A DNA stretch of 64,000 nt, taken from an uncultured Phocaeicola sp. (lineage in GTDB: Bacteria; Bacteroidota; Bacteroidia; Bacteroidales; Bacteroidaceae). The notes beneath the pieces are model-generated. The model worked only from the letters and a program-made list of their open reading frames with translations, did no database searches and was not told the origin of the DNA. Each line of letters opens with the position of its first letter. The stretch's first letter is position 1. Shown here one piece after another: positions 1 to 8,540 of this stretch. Both the position numbers and the translations under genes were made by a program. The stretch spans positions 1 to 64,000 of the forward strand of contig CALUIZ010000002.1 in the NCBI GenBank assembly GCA_944320815.1, in the 5' to 3' direction.

Positions 1-149
1 CATCTAAAATAACCAAAACCATTACATTCATTACATTCTACTATAATCTCTCCCGTTCCGTTACAAGTTTCACATTGCAGGAATTTAGGGGATGATTTAC
101 AAGAAAAAAATAGCAGGAATAAAGAAAGTACAACGGAATAATTTTTCAT
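1..149 (-). CDS. Small lipoprotein with DnaJ-type CxxCxG motifs (partial, runs off window)
   Basis: A minus-strand reading frame starts with ATG at 149 and stays open to the window edge. It begins with a short hydrophobic signal ending in FFSCKSS, which fits a lipoprotein signal peptide with the lipidated Cys at about residue 17. Two zinc-finger-like repeats follow, CETCNGTG and CNECNGFG, which match the CxxCxGxG repeats of DnaJ. It lies 37 bp downstream of the Doc gene on the same strand and could be the last gene of that transcript. The function is unknown. The 3' end is outside the window, so length and family cannot be settled. Confidence 0.6.
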   Translation of the reverse strand, partial: MKNYSVVLSLFLLFFSCKSSPKFLQCETCNGTGEIIVECNECNGFGYFR

Positions 150-186
150 TTTATTGTTTACTATATTTAATATCAAGACTCGTATT

Positions 187-696
187 TTATTGTATATGAC
201 CACATTCGTTTAGTTTATCATATTTTTTGTAATCCTCACCTTCAATGCCTAAATTACCCTTACTCATAGCATTGGCAATATCAATCTTCAATTCTTCATC
301 ATAATCTTTGCTTGTCATAAAACTGTTTATGATGCGCAACAATAAATCTTGGTCGATATTCGATGCGGCCACATGATAAATAATAGACTCCAATGCACGC
401 ATACAGATGCAAGCGTGCCAATAGTAATTATTCTTGTGTAAGAAGTATGCTCCAAGAGTTAACGCAATGCGCTTGTTCCCGTCGTTGAAGAAATGCCCGG
501 AGCAGAATCTATACATGAGATAAGTCAGCTTGTCAGCAAATGTCGGGTAATACAAATCGTTCTGCACAAAATCAAGCGTAGCACGAATGCCACCTTCATC
601 ACGTACACCTTCAAAACCTCCATCGCTGGCATCTATCATCTTGCCATAGACGTTTAAGGCTTCATCGTAATCAATATAAACAATTTCCTCATTCAT
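187..696 (-). CDS. Doc/Fic-family toxin-like protein
   Basis: 169 aa. Residues 68-76 read HFFNDGNKR, the Fic-fold catalytic loop in its Doc variant (Lys in place of the second Gly). Known Doc proteins with NKR phosphorylate EF-Tu rather than AMPylate targets; that this one does so is inference. The gene overlaps the 3' end of the upstream RhuM-like gene by 8 bp, so the two are probably translated together and the partner may act as antitoxin or regulator. It is part of the minus-strand operon that begins with hsdR. Fic and Doc genes are common passengers of type I RM loci. Confidence 0.85.
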   Translation of the reverse strand: MNEEIVYIDYDEALNVYGKMIDASDGGFEGVRDEGGIRATLDFVQNDLYYPTFADKLTYLMYRFCSGHFFNDGNKRIALTLGAYFLHKNNYYWHACICMRALESIIYHVAASNIDQDLLLRIINSFMTSKDYDEELKIDIANAMSKGNLGIEGEDYKKYDKLNECGHIQ

Positions 697-1717
697 CTTC
701 CGCCTGCTTTAAGCGTTTCAGCACATCTTTATTCTCTGCCAAGATGTGGTCGAAATCAATTGATTGGTCACCAATGAACCGCTCAAATTCCTCGGGTGTT
801 ACAGCTCTCAAATAATTCGCGATATTGCCATGATAAGCATCACGGAAGCTGTAATCCCTTGAGGCCATTTTTGTACGGGCATCATTAAGATAAGGCTTCT
901 GCATGGGATGCCCTGCAAGTTCATTAACAATATGTTCCACTTCTTCAAGAGTAAGGCACATACCATGCTTTGCTTTATACCTTTCTCGTATAGCAGCCCC
1001 AACACCATTTTCAAAGGAAGAAATAACAAGCAATACTTCCGCATATAACGTGTGACGAACATTGTCCTTGCTATCTAGTTTCAGTATCTCCCTGTATTCC
1101 TTTGCATTTTCTTTGAAAATAGCCTTATAGATATAGTCTGTAATTAAGGAATACTTGTAAGTGACATGCCCGATTACACACTGGCTGATGGCTGATGTGA
1201 GATTTTTTCGGTAATTTTCTTCTGTGATAGCAGCAGGTATGTAATTGACATCCCTACGGTTGATATATTTAGTGCCGCCGCCTGTTTTTTCATTGATGGT
1301 AGATATGACTAAATCCAACATAATGCTTCTCACTTGTTTGGCTTTCTCACTTTCCGTAAGCAACATTCCGATATTCAAAAACGCACGAAAATTAAACAAG
1401 CCAAGTTGAGTGGTTTTGCTCGCCTCATTTATAAGGTGAGCAAATTGCAACTTAAACTCTTTCAGAGACTTACCCTTGCATAAAACATATCCGTTGTGCT
1501 TCAGTTCTTCACTATACGACGACAAATAACGGTCTATTGTGGACGTATCCACTTCATAGAAATCCGCAACCATTTGTTTGGTGAACAGGTATTCTCCATT
1601 GAAAAACATACCTGTAATACCTATTTGGGATTGCACCTTTTCAACAGCAAAACGGTTGTTTAATATGTTTTGCCTATCTATATTGGATGTTGTTAAGTCT
1701 TTCATACTTATACTCAT
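689..1717 (-). CDS. RhuM/KilA-N-like DNA-binding protein, RM-associated
   Basis: About 342 aa from the ATG at 1717 (a second ATG lies at 1705). An in-frame ATG at 1792 would overlap hsdM by 47 bp and adds a tail unlike the rest, so I prefer the internal start, 28 bp after the hsdM stop. The N-terminal part has an HTH-like pattern (YLFTKQMVADFYEVDTSTID) followed by a conserved FNFRAFLNIGMLL segment, as in RhuM-type proteins found inside type I RM loci. The C-terminal half resembles nothing I can name. It sits between hsdM and the Doc gene. A role as antitoxin, regulator or specificity accessory is possible but not shown by sequence. Confidence 0.65.
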   Translation of the reverse strand: MSISMKDLTTSNIDRQNILNNRFAVEKVQSQIGITGMFFNGEYLFTKQMVADFYEVDTSTIDRYLSSYSEELKHNGYVLCKGKSLKEFKLQFAHLINEASKTTQLGLFNFRAFLNIGMLLTESEKAKQVRSIMLDLVISTINEKTGGGTKYINRRDVNYIPAAITEENYRKNLTSAISQCVIGHVTYKYSLITDYIYKAIFKENAKEYREILKLDSKDNVRHTLYAEVLLVISSFENGVGAAIRERYKAKHGMCLTLEEVEHIVNELAGHPMQKPYLNDARTKMASRDYSFRDAYHGNIANYLRAVTPEEFERFIGDQSIDFDHILAENKDVLKRLKQAEDE

Positions 1718-1745
1718 TTCAATTGTTACAAGCTGCACACTATTC

Positions 1746-3263
1746 TTATTCCTGCGGTAATTCGATTCCCAATATCCGTTGTATCTCCGCAAGCGTCTTA
1801 TCTATCTCGTGGTCAAGTGCCTTACGCTTCTTGTAATAATCGGCAAGCAATTCGGCAGGAGGCAGAATTTCCTCTTCGTCTTTAGGGAATTTGCACAAAT
1901 CGAAGTTGCAATCGTTGGCAATAAGTTCTTCTACAGAGAAATAACGGGATTTCTCGTTGCTGTCATCAACGATAATTTCTTTCCTATCATTCCACCACTC
2001 CTTAATCGGATTGCAATGCTCCAACTTCATGGATTTCGTTTTGGAGAAATGCTTGTAGCCTTCGGGCATATCAAGGCGATAAAACCAAGTGCCTTTGGTG
2101 GAATATCCTTCGGGGGCATCATTCGCCTTTTCATTATTGAAGAAAAGAATGTTTGTGGCAATGGGGGTGTATGGAGAGAAAATACTTCCCGGCAAACGGA
2201 TAACTGTGTGCAGGTTAAAGTCCTTCAACATTTTTGTCTTGATAGCTAATTTTGCTCCATCCGTGCCAAAGAGGAAACCGTCCGGGACAATCACACCCGC
2301 ACGACCTCCTACTTTCAGACGGTACATGATGAGCACCATAAAAAGGTCTGCCGTTTCACTGCTCCGCATTTCCATTGGAAAATTACTTTTCACGCTGGCT
2401 TCCGTACTGCCTCCGTATGGCGGATTCATGCCAATCACATCCACTCTGTCCCTACCTGTAAAATCAGTTACTTTGGTGGCAAGGGAATCACAATGGCGGA
2501 TATTGGGTGCTTCCACATCATGTAAAAGCAAATTCGTAATGGAAAGCAAATAGGGCAAAGGCTTCCATTCCTGACCAATGACCGCATTTTGATATGATAT
2601 TCTATCTTCTGCATTGTTGATTTGCGGTTCGAGATATTTCAATGCCGAAGTCAAAAAGCCTCCTGTACCGGAAGTAAAGTCGCCAAAAACTTCACCCAAA
2701 CGCGGATGCAGCATTTCCACAATGAAATCGGTCAACGCACGTGGAGTATAGAACTCTCCGGCATTTCCGGCAGACTGCAAATCTTTCAGGATGCCTTCGT
2801 AAATGTCCCCAAACAAATGGCGGTCTTGCGCATCATCGAATTCTATTTCGTTGATGACATTTATGACCTGCCTGAGCAACGTGCCGTTTTTCATATACTG
2901 GTTGATGTCCTCAAAGACATCTTTCACAATAGCCTTGGAGCGTGGAGTTTCCCGTGTTACTTCAATATTTTTCAAAGTCGGAAACAGCTTGTCGTTTACC
3001 AAAGATAAGAGGGCATCGCCAGTAAGTGCTTTCCCGTCTTTTTCATCCACTGCCCAATTACGCCAACGCAATTCTTCAGGAATGATGGAAATGTATGTCT
3101 TGCCTTCACGATAAGCCTTGTATTCCCATGTTTCTTCCTGCGTGTCATATACTTTTAGGAAGAACATCCATGTCATTTGCTCAATTCTCTGCGCATCTCC
3201 ATTTACACCTGCGTCTTGGCGCATTATGTTTTGGATGCGCTTTACTATGTTGTTTACTGCCAT
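1746..3263 (-). CDS. hsdM: Type I restriction-modification DNA methyltransferase subunit HsdM
   Basis: 505 aa, a normal length. The N-terminal HsdM helical domain (about 1-140) precedes an N6-adenine methyltransferase domain with the SAM-binding motif I DFTSGTGGF at 195-203 and catalytic motif IV NPPY at 280-283; FYTPRALTDFIVEML also fits the family. The C terminus is a charged helical tail. It starts 5 bp downstream of hsdR. In a complete system two HsdM subunits with one HsdS methylate an adenine on each strand of a bipartite site. No hsdS is seen in the window, so methylation activity of this locus depends on a subunit encoded elsewhere. Confidence 0.95.
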   Translation of the reverse strand: MAVNNIVKRIQNIMRQDAGVNGDAQRIEQMTWMFFLKVYDTQEETWEYKAYREGKTYISIIPEELRWRNWAVDEKDGKALTGDALLSLVNDKLFPTLKNIEVTRETPRSKAIVKDVFEDINQYMKNGTLLRQVINVINEIEFDDAQDRHLFGDIYEGILKDLQSAGNAGEFYTPRALTDFIVEMLHPRLGEVFGDFTSGTGGFLTSALKYLEPQINNAEDRISYQNAVIGQEWKPLPYLLSITNLLLHDVEAPNIRHCDSLATKVTDFTGRDRVDVIGMNPPYGGSTEASVKSNFPMEMRSSETADLFMVLIMYRLKVGGRAGVIVPDGFLFGTDGAKLAIKTKMLKDFNLHTVIRLPGSIFSPYTPIATNILFFNNEKANDAPEGYSTKGTWFYRLDMPEGYKHFSKTKSMKLEHCNPIKEWWNDRKEIIVDDSNEKSRYFSVEELIANDCNFDLCKFPKDEEEILPPAELLADYYKKRKALDHEIDKTLAEIQRILGIELPQE

Positions 3264-3268
3264 TGTTG

Positions 3269-5566
3269 TTATGCTACATTTTTATAAATTTCATCTTCAA
3301 GTTCTTTGACCGCTTTCTCGAAATTGGCTATTCCGCCAAACAGTTTCATTATTTTCTGCGGCTTGCCAATCGCATCAAACGGGGCATGGTCAAGTACATT
3401 CACATCCTCAAAATCCATGATTCCATTTTCGGCATACTTTTCAAGCAATGCCTCCAATACTTCACGGGCTTTGCCTTCATATTTGGCGAAATAATTTCTT
3501 TTCTTGACATTGTTAGCCCGTTCTCGGCGAGTAAGTGGTGGCTGGTCGTATGCCACATGGCAAATAATGTCAAAAATATCTGCATCCGCAAGAGCCGGAT
3601 TCTTTTCACGGACAGCCTCGACAAGCACATTCAATTCCTTCAATTCATCTACAATGGCTTTCTTACGGTCAACGGAAGACCATTTGTGTATGAAATCGTC
3701 AAGCGTGGCATAATGTTTCCGAATCTGCTTTTTGGTAAATGCTTTGATGGATTCTGTCCTTAAAGTCTTACCGTCCTCACCCAGAACGGAAACTATTTCG
3801 GTTGTAATGTTGTAAGGCACACCCTCTACGATGTACTTGACATGAGGTTCACTGACCGTTCCTCCATTTTGAGGTGCAGGCGGATAAGGTTTTGCCTTTT
3901 TACCTGTAACCTTCGGCTCTGGTAATCCATCAAATTCAGGGTCACGGAATTTCTTGGTAGCATTGCGGAAATCCAAAATCTCCAAATGCCATTTGCCTTT
4001 GTCCGGGCGCAAACGGGTGCCACGACCTATTATTTGTTTGAACTCGGTCATTGAACCGATTTCCTTGTCGATAACGATAAGACCACACGTCTTACAATCA
4101 ACTCCCGTTGCCAATAGCTCCGATGTCGTAACTACAGTCGGGTATGGTTGGTCAACATCTATGAAATTATCCAGTTGTTTCTTTCCTACGGCATCGTCAC
4201 CCGTTATGCGCATTACATACCGACCATCCTTTTTGCATAAATCTGCATTCATTGTAGTTAACAAACTACGCATAGCTTCTGCTTCATCTATATCGGTACA
4301 GAAGACAATCGTTTTTGTCATTCGTCCAATTTCATGAAGCATTTGTGTAATACGGTGTGCGACCAATACCCTGCGTTTCAGAAATGAGATGTCACGCCCA
4401 TAGTCCTTTTGCTGATAAAAACGCTGTTCTATCGGATGATTATAAATGTCTAGTTCATCTTCTTGGGGAGTATATCCTTGCAAGTCCAAATCTATGAAAC
4501 AATTGGTAACCCGATAAGGAGCCAAAAAACCATCCCTTATACCTTGTACAAGAGAATAAGTGTAAATTGGTTCGCCGAAATAATCCAGATTATTCGCCCC
4601 TTCATCCGCTTTGGGTGTTGCCGTCATACCAATCTGTGTGGCTGAACTAAAATATTCCAATACTTTCCGCCAAGCCGAATCGTCTTTTGCGCTTCCCCTA
4701 TGGCACTCGTCAACGATAATTAAATCAAAGAAAGACGGTTGCACCTGTTCAAATGGGTCTGGCTCACCTTCTTTGCCGACAAGCTGATGATAAAGAGCCA
4801 TATATATTTCATAAGCAGAATCTATTTCGCAATCCTTTACCTTAGTCATGATTTTCTTGAAAGGCTTAAAGTCTTGCGTCATAGTCTGGTCTATGAGTAT
4901 ATTTCTATCTGCAAGGTATAATATTTTCTTTTTAGCTTCAGATTTATGAAGTCTGTAAATTATCTGAAAAGCCGTATAGGTCTTTCCTGTCCCGGTTGCC
5001 ATCACAATTAGAATACGTTGCTGGCCTTTCGCAATGACTTCTATTGCCCTGTTTATGGCAATACGTTGATAATAGCGTGGTTCATAAGAATAGGCATCAA
5101 AATAATAGGGCGTATTGATTATTCCCTCTTCCACCTCTGTCAACGGGTCAGAAGCAGCCAAACGCTCTTTTAATTCTTTTGGCGATGGAAATTCCTCCAA
5201 TGGGATTTCTTTTTCATTGCCTGTAAGAAAGTCGTGTTCTAAGAAAGCATCCCCATTCGAACTGTATGCGAATTTTATATCAAGAATTTCCGCATATTCT
5301 TTTGCTTGCTGCATACCGCCACCAACAGGTTTCTTGTTGTCTTTGGCTTCTATTATGGCAATAGGATAGTTATTCCTGTCAAACAAGACATAATCAGCAC
5401 GCTTCCGGGCCTGACGGTCGTGCGTGTTTCCTTCAAATATCACTCTGCCATCGGTAAAGTAATATTCCATCTTTATTTGGTCGTCTGCCCATCCTGCCTT
5501 GGTGATGGCTTTTGTGATAAACAAACGCTTGATGTCTTCTTCTGTCAACGTCTTTTTATCTACCAT
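3269..5566 (-). CDS. hsdR: Type I restriction enzyme R subunit (EcoEI-like HsdR)
   Basis: 765 aa. The N-terminal nuclease domain carries D58 and E73-x-K75 (the PD-(D/E)XK core in ADYVLF...IIEAK). An SF2 translocase follows, with Walker A GTGKT at 192-196, Walker B DECH at 286-289 and motif III GMTATP at 313-318; motif VI is visible as QIIGRGTR. The compact length and C-terminal domain resemble the EcoEI (type IB) class. It is the first gene of the minus-strand operon hsdR-hsdM-RhuM-like-doc. The protein translocates DNA and cuts unmodified DNA when assembled with HsdM and HsdS. Confidence 0.94.
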   Translation of the reverse strand: MVDKKTLTEEDIKRLFITKAITKAGWADDQIKMEYYFTDGRVIFEGNTHDRQARKRADYVLFDRNNYPIAIIEAKDNKKPVGGGMQQAKEYAEILDIKFAYSSNGDAFLEHDFLTGNEKEIPLEEFPSPKELKERLAASDPLTEVEEGIINTPYYFDAYSYEPRYYQRIAINRAIEVIAKGQQRILIVMATGTGKTYTAFQIIYRLHKSEAKKKILYLADRNILIDQTMTQDFKPFKKIMTKVKDCEIDSAYEIYMALYHQLVGKEGEPDPFEQVQPSFFDLIIVDECHRGSAKDDSAWRKVLEYFSSATQIGMTATPKADEGANNLDYFGEPIYTYSLVQGIRDGFLAPYRVTNCFIDLDLQGYTPQEDELDIYNHPIEQRFYQQKDYGRDISFLKRRVLVAHRITQMLHEIGRMTKTIVFCTDIDEAEAMRSLLTTMNADLCKKDGRYVMRITGDDAVGKKQLDNFIDVDQPYPTVVTTSELLATGVDCKTCGLIVIDKEIGSMTEFKQIIGRGTRLRPDKGKWHLEILDFRNATKKFRDPEFDGLPEPKVTGKKAKPYPPAPQNGGTVSEPHVKYIVEGVPYNITTEIVSVLGEDGKTLRTESIKAFTKKQIRKHYATLDDFIHKWSSVDRKKAIVDELKELNVLVEAVREKNPALADADIFDIICHVAYDQPPLTRRERANNVKKRNYFAKYEGKAREVLEALLEKYAENGIMDFEDVNVLDHAPFDAIGKPQKIMKLFGGIANFEKAVKELEDEIYKNVA

Positions 5567-5649
5567 ATTGTCATAACATTATATTATAGGAAGTTTGGAT
5601 TGGAGATTTATATCGGCATGAAATTATGCTTGTAGCCAAAGGCTATAAT

Positions 5650-5874
5650 TTAATGCCTTCTTTCTGGCAGATTGATTATTTGATTTATGTCCGCATTCAG
5701 GACTTCCATCATCTTTAGAACCATTTCCAAACTTGGTTGTGATGAATTTGTGCACCATTTTGAAACAGTCGTAGGATTAACTCCCAATTGCTCACACAAC
5801 CATTTGTTTGTCTTCTTCTTTTCTGCCAACAATATCTTCAGCCGATTAATATCTCGCATTTTACCTGCTTCCAT
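5650..5874 (-). CDS. Xre-family helix-turn-helix regulator
   Basis: About 74 aa from the ATG at 5874 (69 aa from 5859). The body is one HTH_3 domain: CEQLGVNPTTVSKWCTN is the helix-turn-helix, and PSLEMVLKMMEVLNADINQII is the usual trailing helices. A frame extends to an ATG at 5913, but that lies upstream of the -7 promoter box at 5896-5903, so a downstream start is more likely. It lies 83 bp upstream of hsdR on the same strand and is the natural candidate for a controller of the RM operon, as C proteins are for other RM systems. That regulatory role is inferred from position. Confidence 0.8.
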   Translation of the reverse strand: MEAGKMRDINRLKILLAEKKKTNKWLCEQLGVNPTTVSKWCTNSSQPSLEMVLKMMEVLNADINQIINLPERRH

Positions 5875-5895
5875 ATTCCAAAATTCAACATAATG

Positions 5896-5903
5896 CAAAA
5901 ATA
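5896..5903 (-). promoter_or_regulatory. Promoter -7 box for the Xre regulator / RM operon
   Basis: The minus strand reads TATTTTTG, an exact match to the Bacteroides -7 consensus TAnnTTTG. Transcription would begin near 5889 and run toward the Xre gene and then hsdR. Confidence 0.55.
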
Positions 5904-5958
5904 GTGATTTCATTTCATTTTCCTTCCATATGAGATGATTTTATTTAATAAAAAGTTG

Positions 5959-5966
5959 TATTTTTG
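5959..5966 (+). promoter_or_regulatory. Promoter -7 box for the AlbA_2 regulator gene
   Basis: TATTTTTG matches TAnnTTTG and lies 33 bp before the ATG at 6000. With the minus-strand box at 5896-5903 it forms a divergent promoter pair about 55 bp apart. Confidence 0.55.
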
Positions 5967-5999
5967 GGGCATACAAACAATGTCGTTTAGCAAGGAAGC

Positions 6000-7364
6000 A
6001 TGAATACCGAATCCCAAAACATAGAGTTCAAAGAATCTTGGCGTGACGAATACCAGAAATGGATTTGCGGCTTTGCCAATGCACAAGGCGGTATCCTTTA
6101 TGTGGGCGTAAAGGATAACGGTGATGTGTGCGGTGTGCAGGATGCCAAGAAGCTGATGGAGGACATTCCGAACAAGGTGCGCGATATGATGGGTATCTTG
6201 GTGGATGTCAATCAGAAAGAGAAAGACGGGAAGTCTTATCTGGAGATTGTGACGGAGGCTTATCCTTATCCCGTCAGTTTCCGTGGTAAGTATTACCAGC
6301 GGAGCGGTGCGACCAATCAGGAGCTGAAAGGGGCGGCTCTCGACCGCTTCATGCTTCGCAAACAGGGCAAGACTTGGGACAGTGTGCCTGTGCCTTATCT
6401 GAAAGCGGAGGATTTGGACAACGCTACGTTTGATTTGTTCCGCAAGTATGCCAAGCGGAGCGGACGCATGGAGGAAGCGGACTTGATGGACGATAATCAC
6501 GGATTGTTAGAAAAGCTCCGGCTTTATGAGGGCAGTTATCTGAAACGTGCTGCCGCTTTGCTGTTTCATCCCGACCCGGAAAAGTATGTGACCGGAGCGT
6601 TTGTAAAGGTCGGCTTCTTCCGTGAAGGCATGGATTTGGTGTATCAGGATGAAGTGCATGGCAATCTGTTCCAACAAATTGTGAAGCTGATGGACTTGTT
6701 GTGTACCAAATACATGAAAGCCATCATTACCTACGAAGGCATCCAACGGATAGAAACATTGCCCATGCCCCGTGAGGCTCTGCGTGAGGCGTTATTGAAT
6801 GCCTGCATTAACAAGGACTACGCAGAACCTTCTCCCATTCAAATCCGTGTGTATGAAAACAAGTTGGAGATAATCAACGGTGGGGTATTACCCGAAGGAT
6901 GGACGGTGGAAACCTTATTGTCCTCACACCGAAGTATGCCTTACAACCCTGATATTGCCAATACGTTCTTCCGTGCAGGTGAGATTGAAGCATGGGGACG
7001 TGGCATCGAGCGTATTATCACAGCTTGTAAGAACGATGGATTCTCCACACCGGAGTTCCGCTATGACGCTTCGGGTATCTGGACAACGTTCAAGTTCGAA
7101 TACCCGAAAAGGGCTACTACCCAAAGCGACCAGAACGCTACCCAAAAGACTACCCAAAAGACTACCCAAAACCTGACGGAACAACAGCAAGCTATCCTGT
7201 CATTCTTAAAAGGACATCCGGGAGCAACCCGAAAAGAGATAAGCAAAAGTCTTCCCAACATTACAGAGGATGGGGTAAAGTATAATCTTTCTCGTCTTCA
7301 AGAACTTGGCTTGCTGAAACGTGTAGGAGGTAGGAAACAAGGATATTGGCAAATTATAGAATAA
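6000..7364 (+). CDS. AlbA_2/Schlafen-like DNA-binding protein with C-terminal winged helix
   Basis: 454 aa. Residues 1-120 (IEFKESW...GFANAQGGILYVGV) are the AlbA_2 domain found in many putative transcriptional regulators, and the central part (PREALREALLNACINKDY, then RVYENKLEIINGG and GRGIERI) is the RecG-like C-terminal module that usually accompanies it. Residues 395-450 form a winged helix. A Thr/Gln-rich linker made of near-identical TTQ-type repeats joins the two parts. It is divergent from the Xre/RM operon. Family members are widespread in mobile and defence regions; the target here is unknown. Confidence 0.85.
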   Translation: MNTESQNIEFKESWRDEYQKWICGFANAQGGILYVGVKDNGDVCGVQDAKKLMEDIPNKVRDMMGILVDVNQKEKDGKSYLEIVTEAYPYPVSFRGKYYQRSGATNQELKGAALDRFMLRKQGKTWDSVPVPYLKAEDLDNATFDLFRKYAKRSGRMEEADLMDDNHGLLEKLRLYEGSYLKRAAALLFHPDPEKYVTGAFVKVGFFREGMDLVYQDEVHGNLFQQIVKLMDLLCTKYMKAIITYEGIQRIETLPMPREALREALLNACINKDYAEPSPIQIRVYENKLEIINGGVLPEGWTVETLLSSHRSMPYNPDIANTFFRAGEIEAWGRGIERIITACKNDGFSTPEFRYDASGIWTTFKFEYPKRATTQSDQNATQKTTQKTTQNLTEQQQAILSFLKGHPGATRKEISKSLPNITEDGVKYNLSRLQELGLLKRVGGRKQGYWQIIE

Positions 7365-7370
7365 AAGATT

Positions 7371-7565
7371 ATGACCGATTTGGAAGAATTTGAAAGCTGG
7401 CACGAGGATTTGATGGCATGGGAGCGTTTTCAAGATGAGCTTGAACGAATCAAGGGAGAAAATACCTACGATGACTTGCACGACTTTGAAGATAAAAACT
7501 TATCTTTGCAGCGGGAAACCTCCACGCAATTTGATGCAGAATGCTGCAACAATCCGGTGGAGTAA
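7371..7565 (+). CDS. Small acidic hypothetical protein
   Basis: 64 aa, rich in Glu and Asp, starting 6 bp after the AlbA_2 stop, so probably co-transcribed. The first 40 residues (EFESWHEDLMAWERFQDELE) predict an amphipathic helix. I recognise no family. Placement and a clean start right after the previous stop are the main support. Confidence 0.5.
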   Translation: MTDLEEFESWHEDLMAWERFQDELERIKGENTYDDLHDFEDKNLSLQRETSTQFDAECCNNPVE

Positions 7566-7674
7566 TAGCGGGAGATTACACTACTTGCCGATTTGTAAAT
7601 CAAAGATATTCAGCTACTTGAACGAATAGCTCGATTCCTGGTGGCACCACTTTGAATAGAAAAACAGCAATTGT

Positions 7675-7714
7675 AAATCTCTAAGTTTCAGCAACTTAGA
7701 GATTTCTTATTTTT
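7675..7714 (+). terminator. Intrinsic terminator after the AlbA_2 operon
   Basis: AAATCTCTAAGT at 7675-7686 pairs with ACTTAGAGATTT at 7694-7705, a perfect 12-bp stem with a 7-nt loop, followed by a T-rich tract. The 110 bp before it hold no convincing gene. Confidence 0.75.
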
Positions 7715-7780
7715 AGCCACTCCCCTCTTGGCTACCCCTATCTTTTAAACTCATTTAACCTCTCTCCGTTAATGGCTGCA

Positions 7781-7815
7781 AAAAACAAACCCACTCTTTG
7801 GCAGAATGGGTTGTT
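7781..7815 (-). terminator. Intrinsic terminator of the toxin-antitoxin operon
   Basis: On the minus strand AACCCA and TGGGTT form a stem around a loop of about 14 nt and run directly into TGTTTTTT. It lies 30 bp beyond the antitoxin stop. Confidence 0.6.
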
Positions 7816-7844
7816 CCTGAATGCGTATTATCTTGTTTTGTTTG

Positions 7845-8162
7845 TTACCAGAGAGCCACTTTTCCTAGTGCCCCTAAATCCAAATTGGCTGAGCTTACTC
7901 CCATGGCCTTGAATGCCCTGATTATGGTCGAGAAAGTCACGCTCTTTCCACTTTCTATTTTTGAAATCTGCGCTCTTTTTACTCCCATCAGTTCACCGAG
8001 CTGTTCCTGTGTGAGATTCTTGGCCTCTCTGGTTCGCTTGATTGCTTCACCAATTAGAAAATTATTAATATCATCCTCATATTTGTTGCGTGCCGCAGTG
8101 CCCTTTTCACCGATTACCTTATCCAACGCTTCTTCTTCCGTATAAAACTTCATTTCTTCCAT
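7845..8162 (-). CDS. HigA-like Xre antitoxin
   Basis: 105 aa. An N-terminal helical extension (FYTEEEALDKVIGEKGTAAR) is followed by an HTH_3 domain at about 40-95 (LTQEQLGELMGVKRAQISKIE). It lies 4 bp downstream of a RelE/HigB-type toxin, the toxin-first order of higBA operons. It should neutralise the toxin and repress the promoter at 8541-8563. The start could also be the ATG three codons in (8153). No IS or frameshift damages the pair. Confidence 0.85.
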   Translation of the reverse strand: MEEMKFYTEEEALDKVIGEKGTAARNKYEDDINNFLIGEAIKRTREAKNLTQEQLGELMGVKRAQISKIESGKSVTFSTIIRAFKAMGVSSANLDLGALGKVALW

Positions 8163-8166
8163 ATCT

Positions 8167-8511
8167 TCACTTTTTAGAATTGAAATACATCTTTCTTATC
8201 TCTTTTGCTTTAGCTATTTCCCTGGATGGAGTTTTCTGTGTCTTTTTAATTATGCCATGAGTTGTTATGACCAATGTTTCCTTATCTGTGTCCCAAAAAG
8301 CGAACAACCGATAAGCAATCCCGTTGTATAAAGTCCTGAACTCCCATATATCATCCGCATCGTCCAGTTTCTTGAAGAGCTCCTTGTCAATCACATACTT
8401 GCTTTTGTTTATATTGTACATGACCTTGACTTTCGCTTTTTCGTCAAGGCTGTTTAGAAATTGAACGGTCTCTTCCGAATATATTATTTTAAATTTTGCC
8501 TTTGTTTCCAT
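8167..8511 (-). CDS. HigB/Gp49-like type II toxin
   Basis: 114 aa. The sequence (FLNSLDEKAKVKVMYNI at the start, WEFRTLYNGIAYRLFAFWD in the middle, then THGIIKKTQKTPSREIAKA) is the phage-derived Gp49/HigB group of the RelE superfamily, ribosome-dependent mRNA interferases. The basic THGIIKKTQKTP stretch is the usual active-site and RNA-binding strand. It is first in the operon, followed after 4 bp by its antitoxin. Likely function: growth arrest or abortive infection when the antitoxin is lost. Confidence 0.88.
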   Translation of the reverse strand: METKAKFKIIYSEETVQFLNSLDEKAKVKVMYNINKSKYVIDKELFKKLDDADDIWEFRTLYNGIAYRLFAFWDTDKETLVITTHGIIKKTQKTPSREIAKAKEIRKMYFNSKK

Positions 8512-8540
8512 TTCCGTTATATATCACTGCGGCAAAGTTA

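Noticed and set aside
7629..7650. A stretch like the T-arm and acceptor end of a tRNA (CTCGATTCCTGGTGGCACCAC), a possible attachment site
   Set aside because: The T-stem does not pair, no upstream tRNA body or matching second copy is present, so an att-site call is unsupported.
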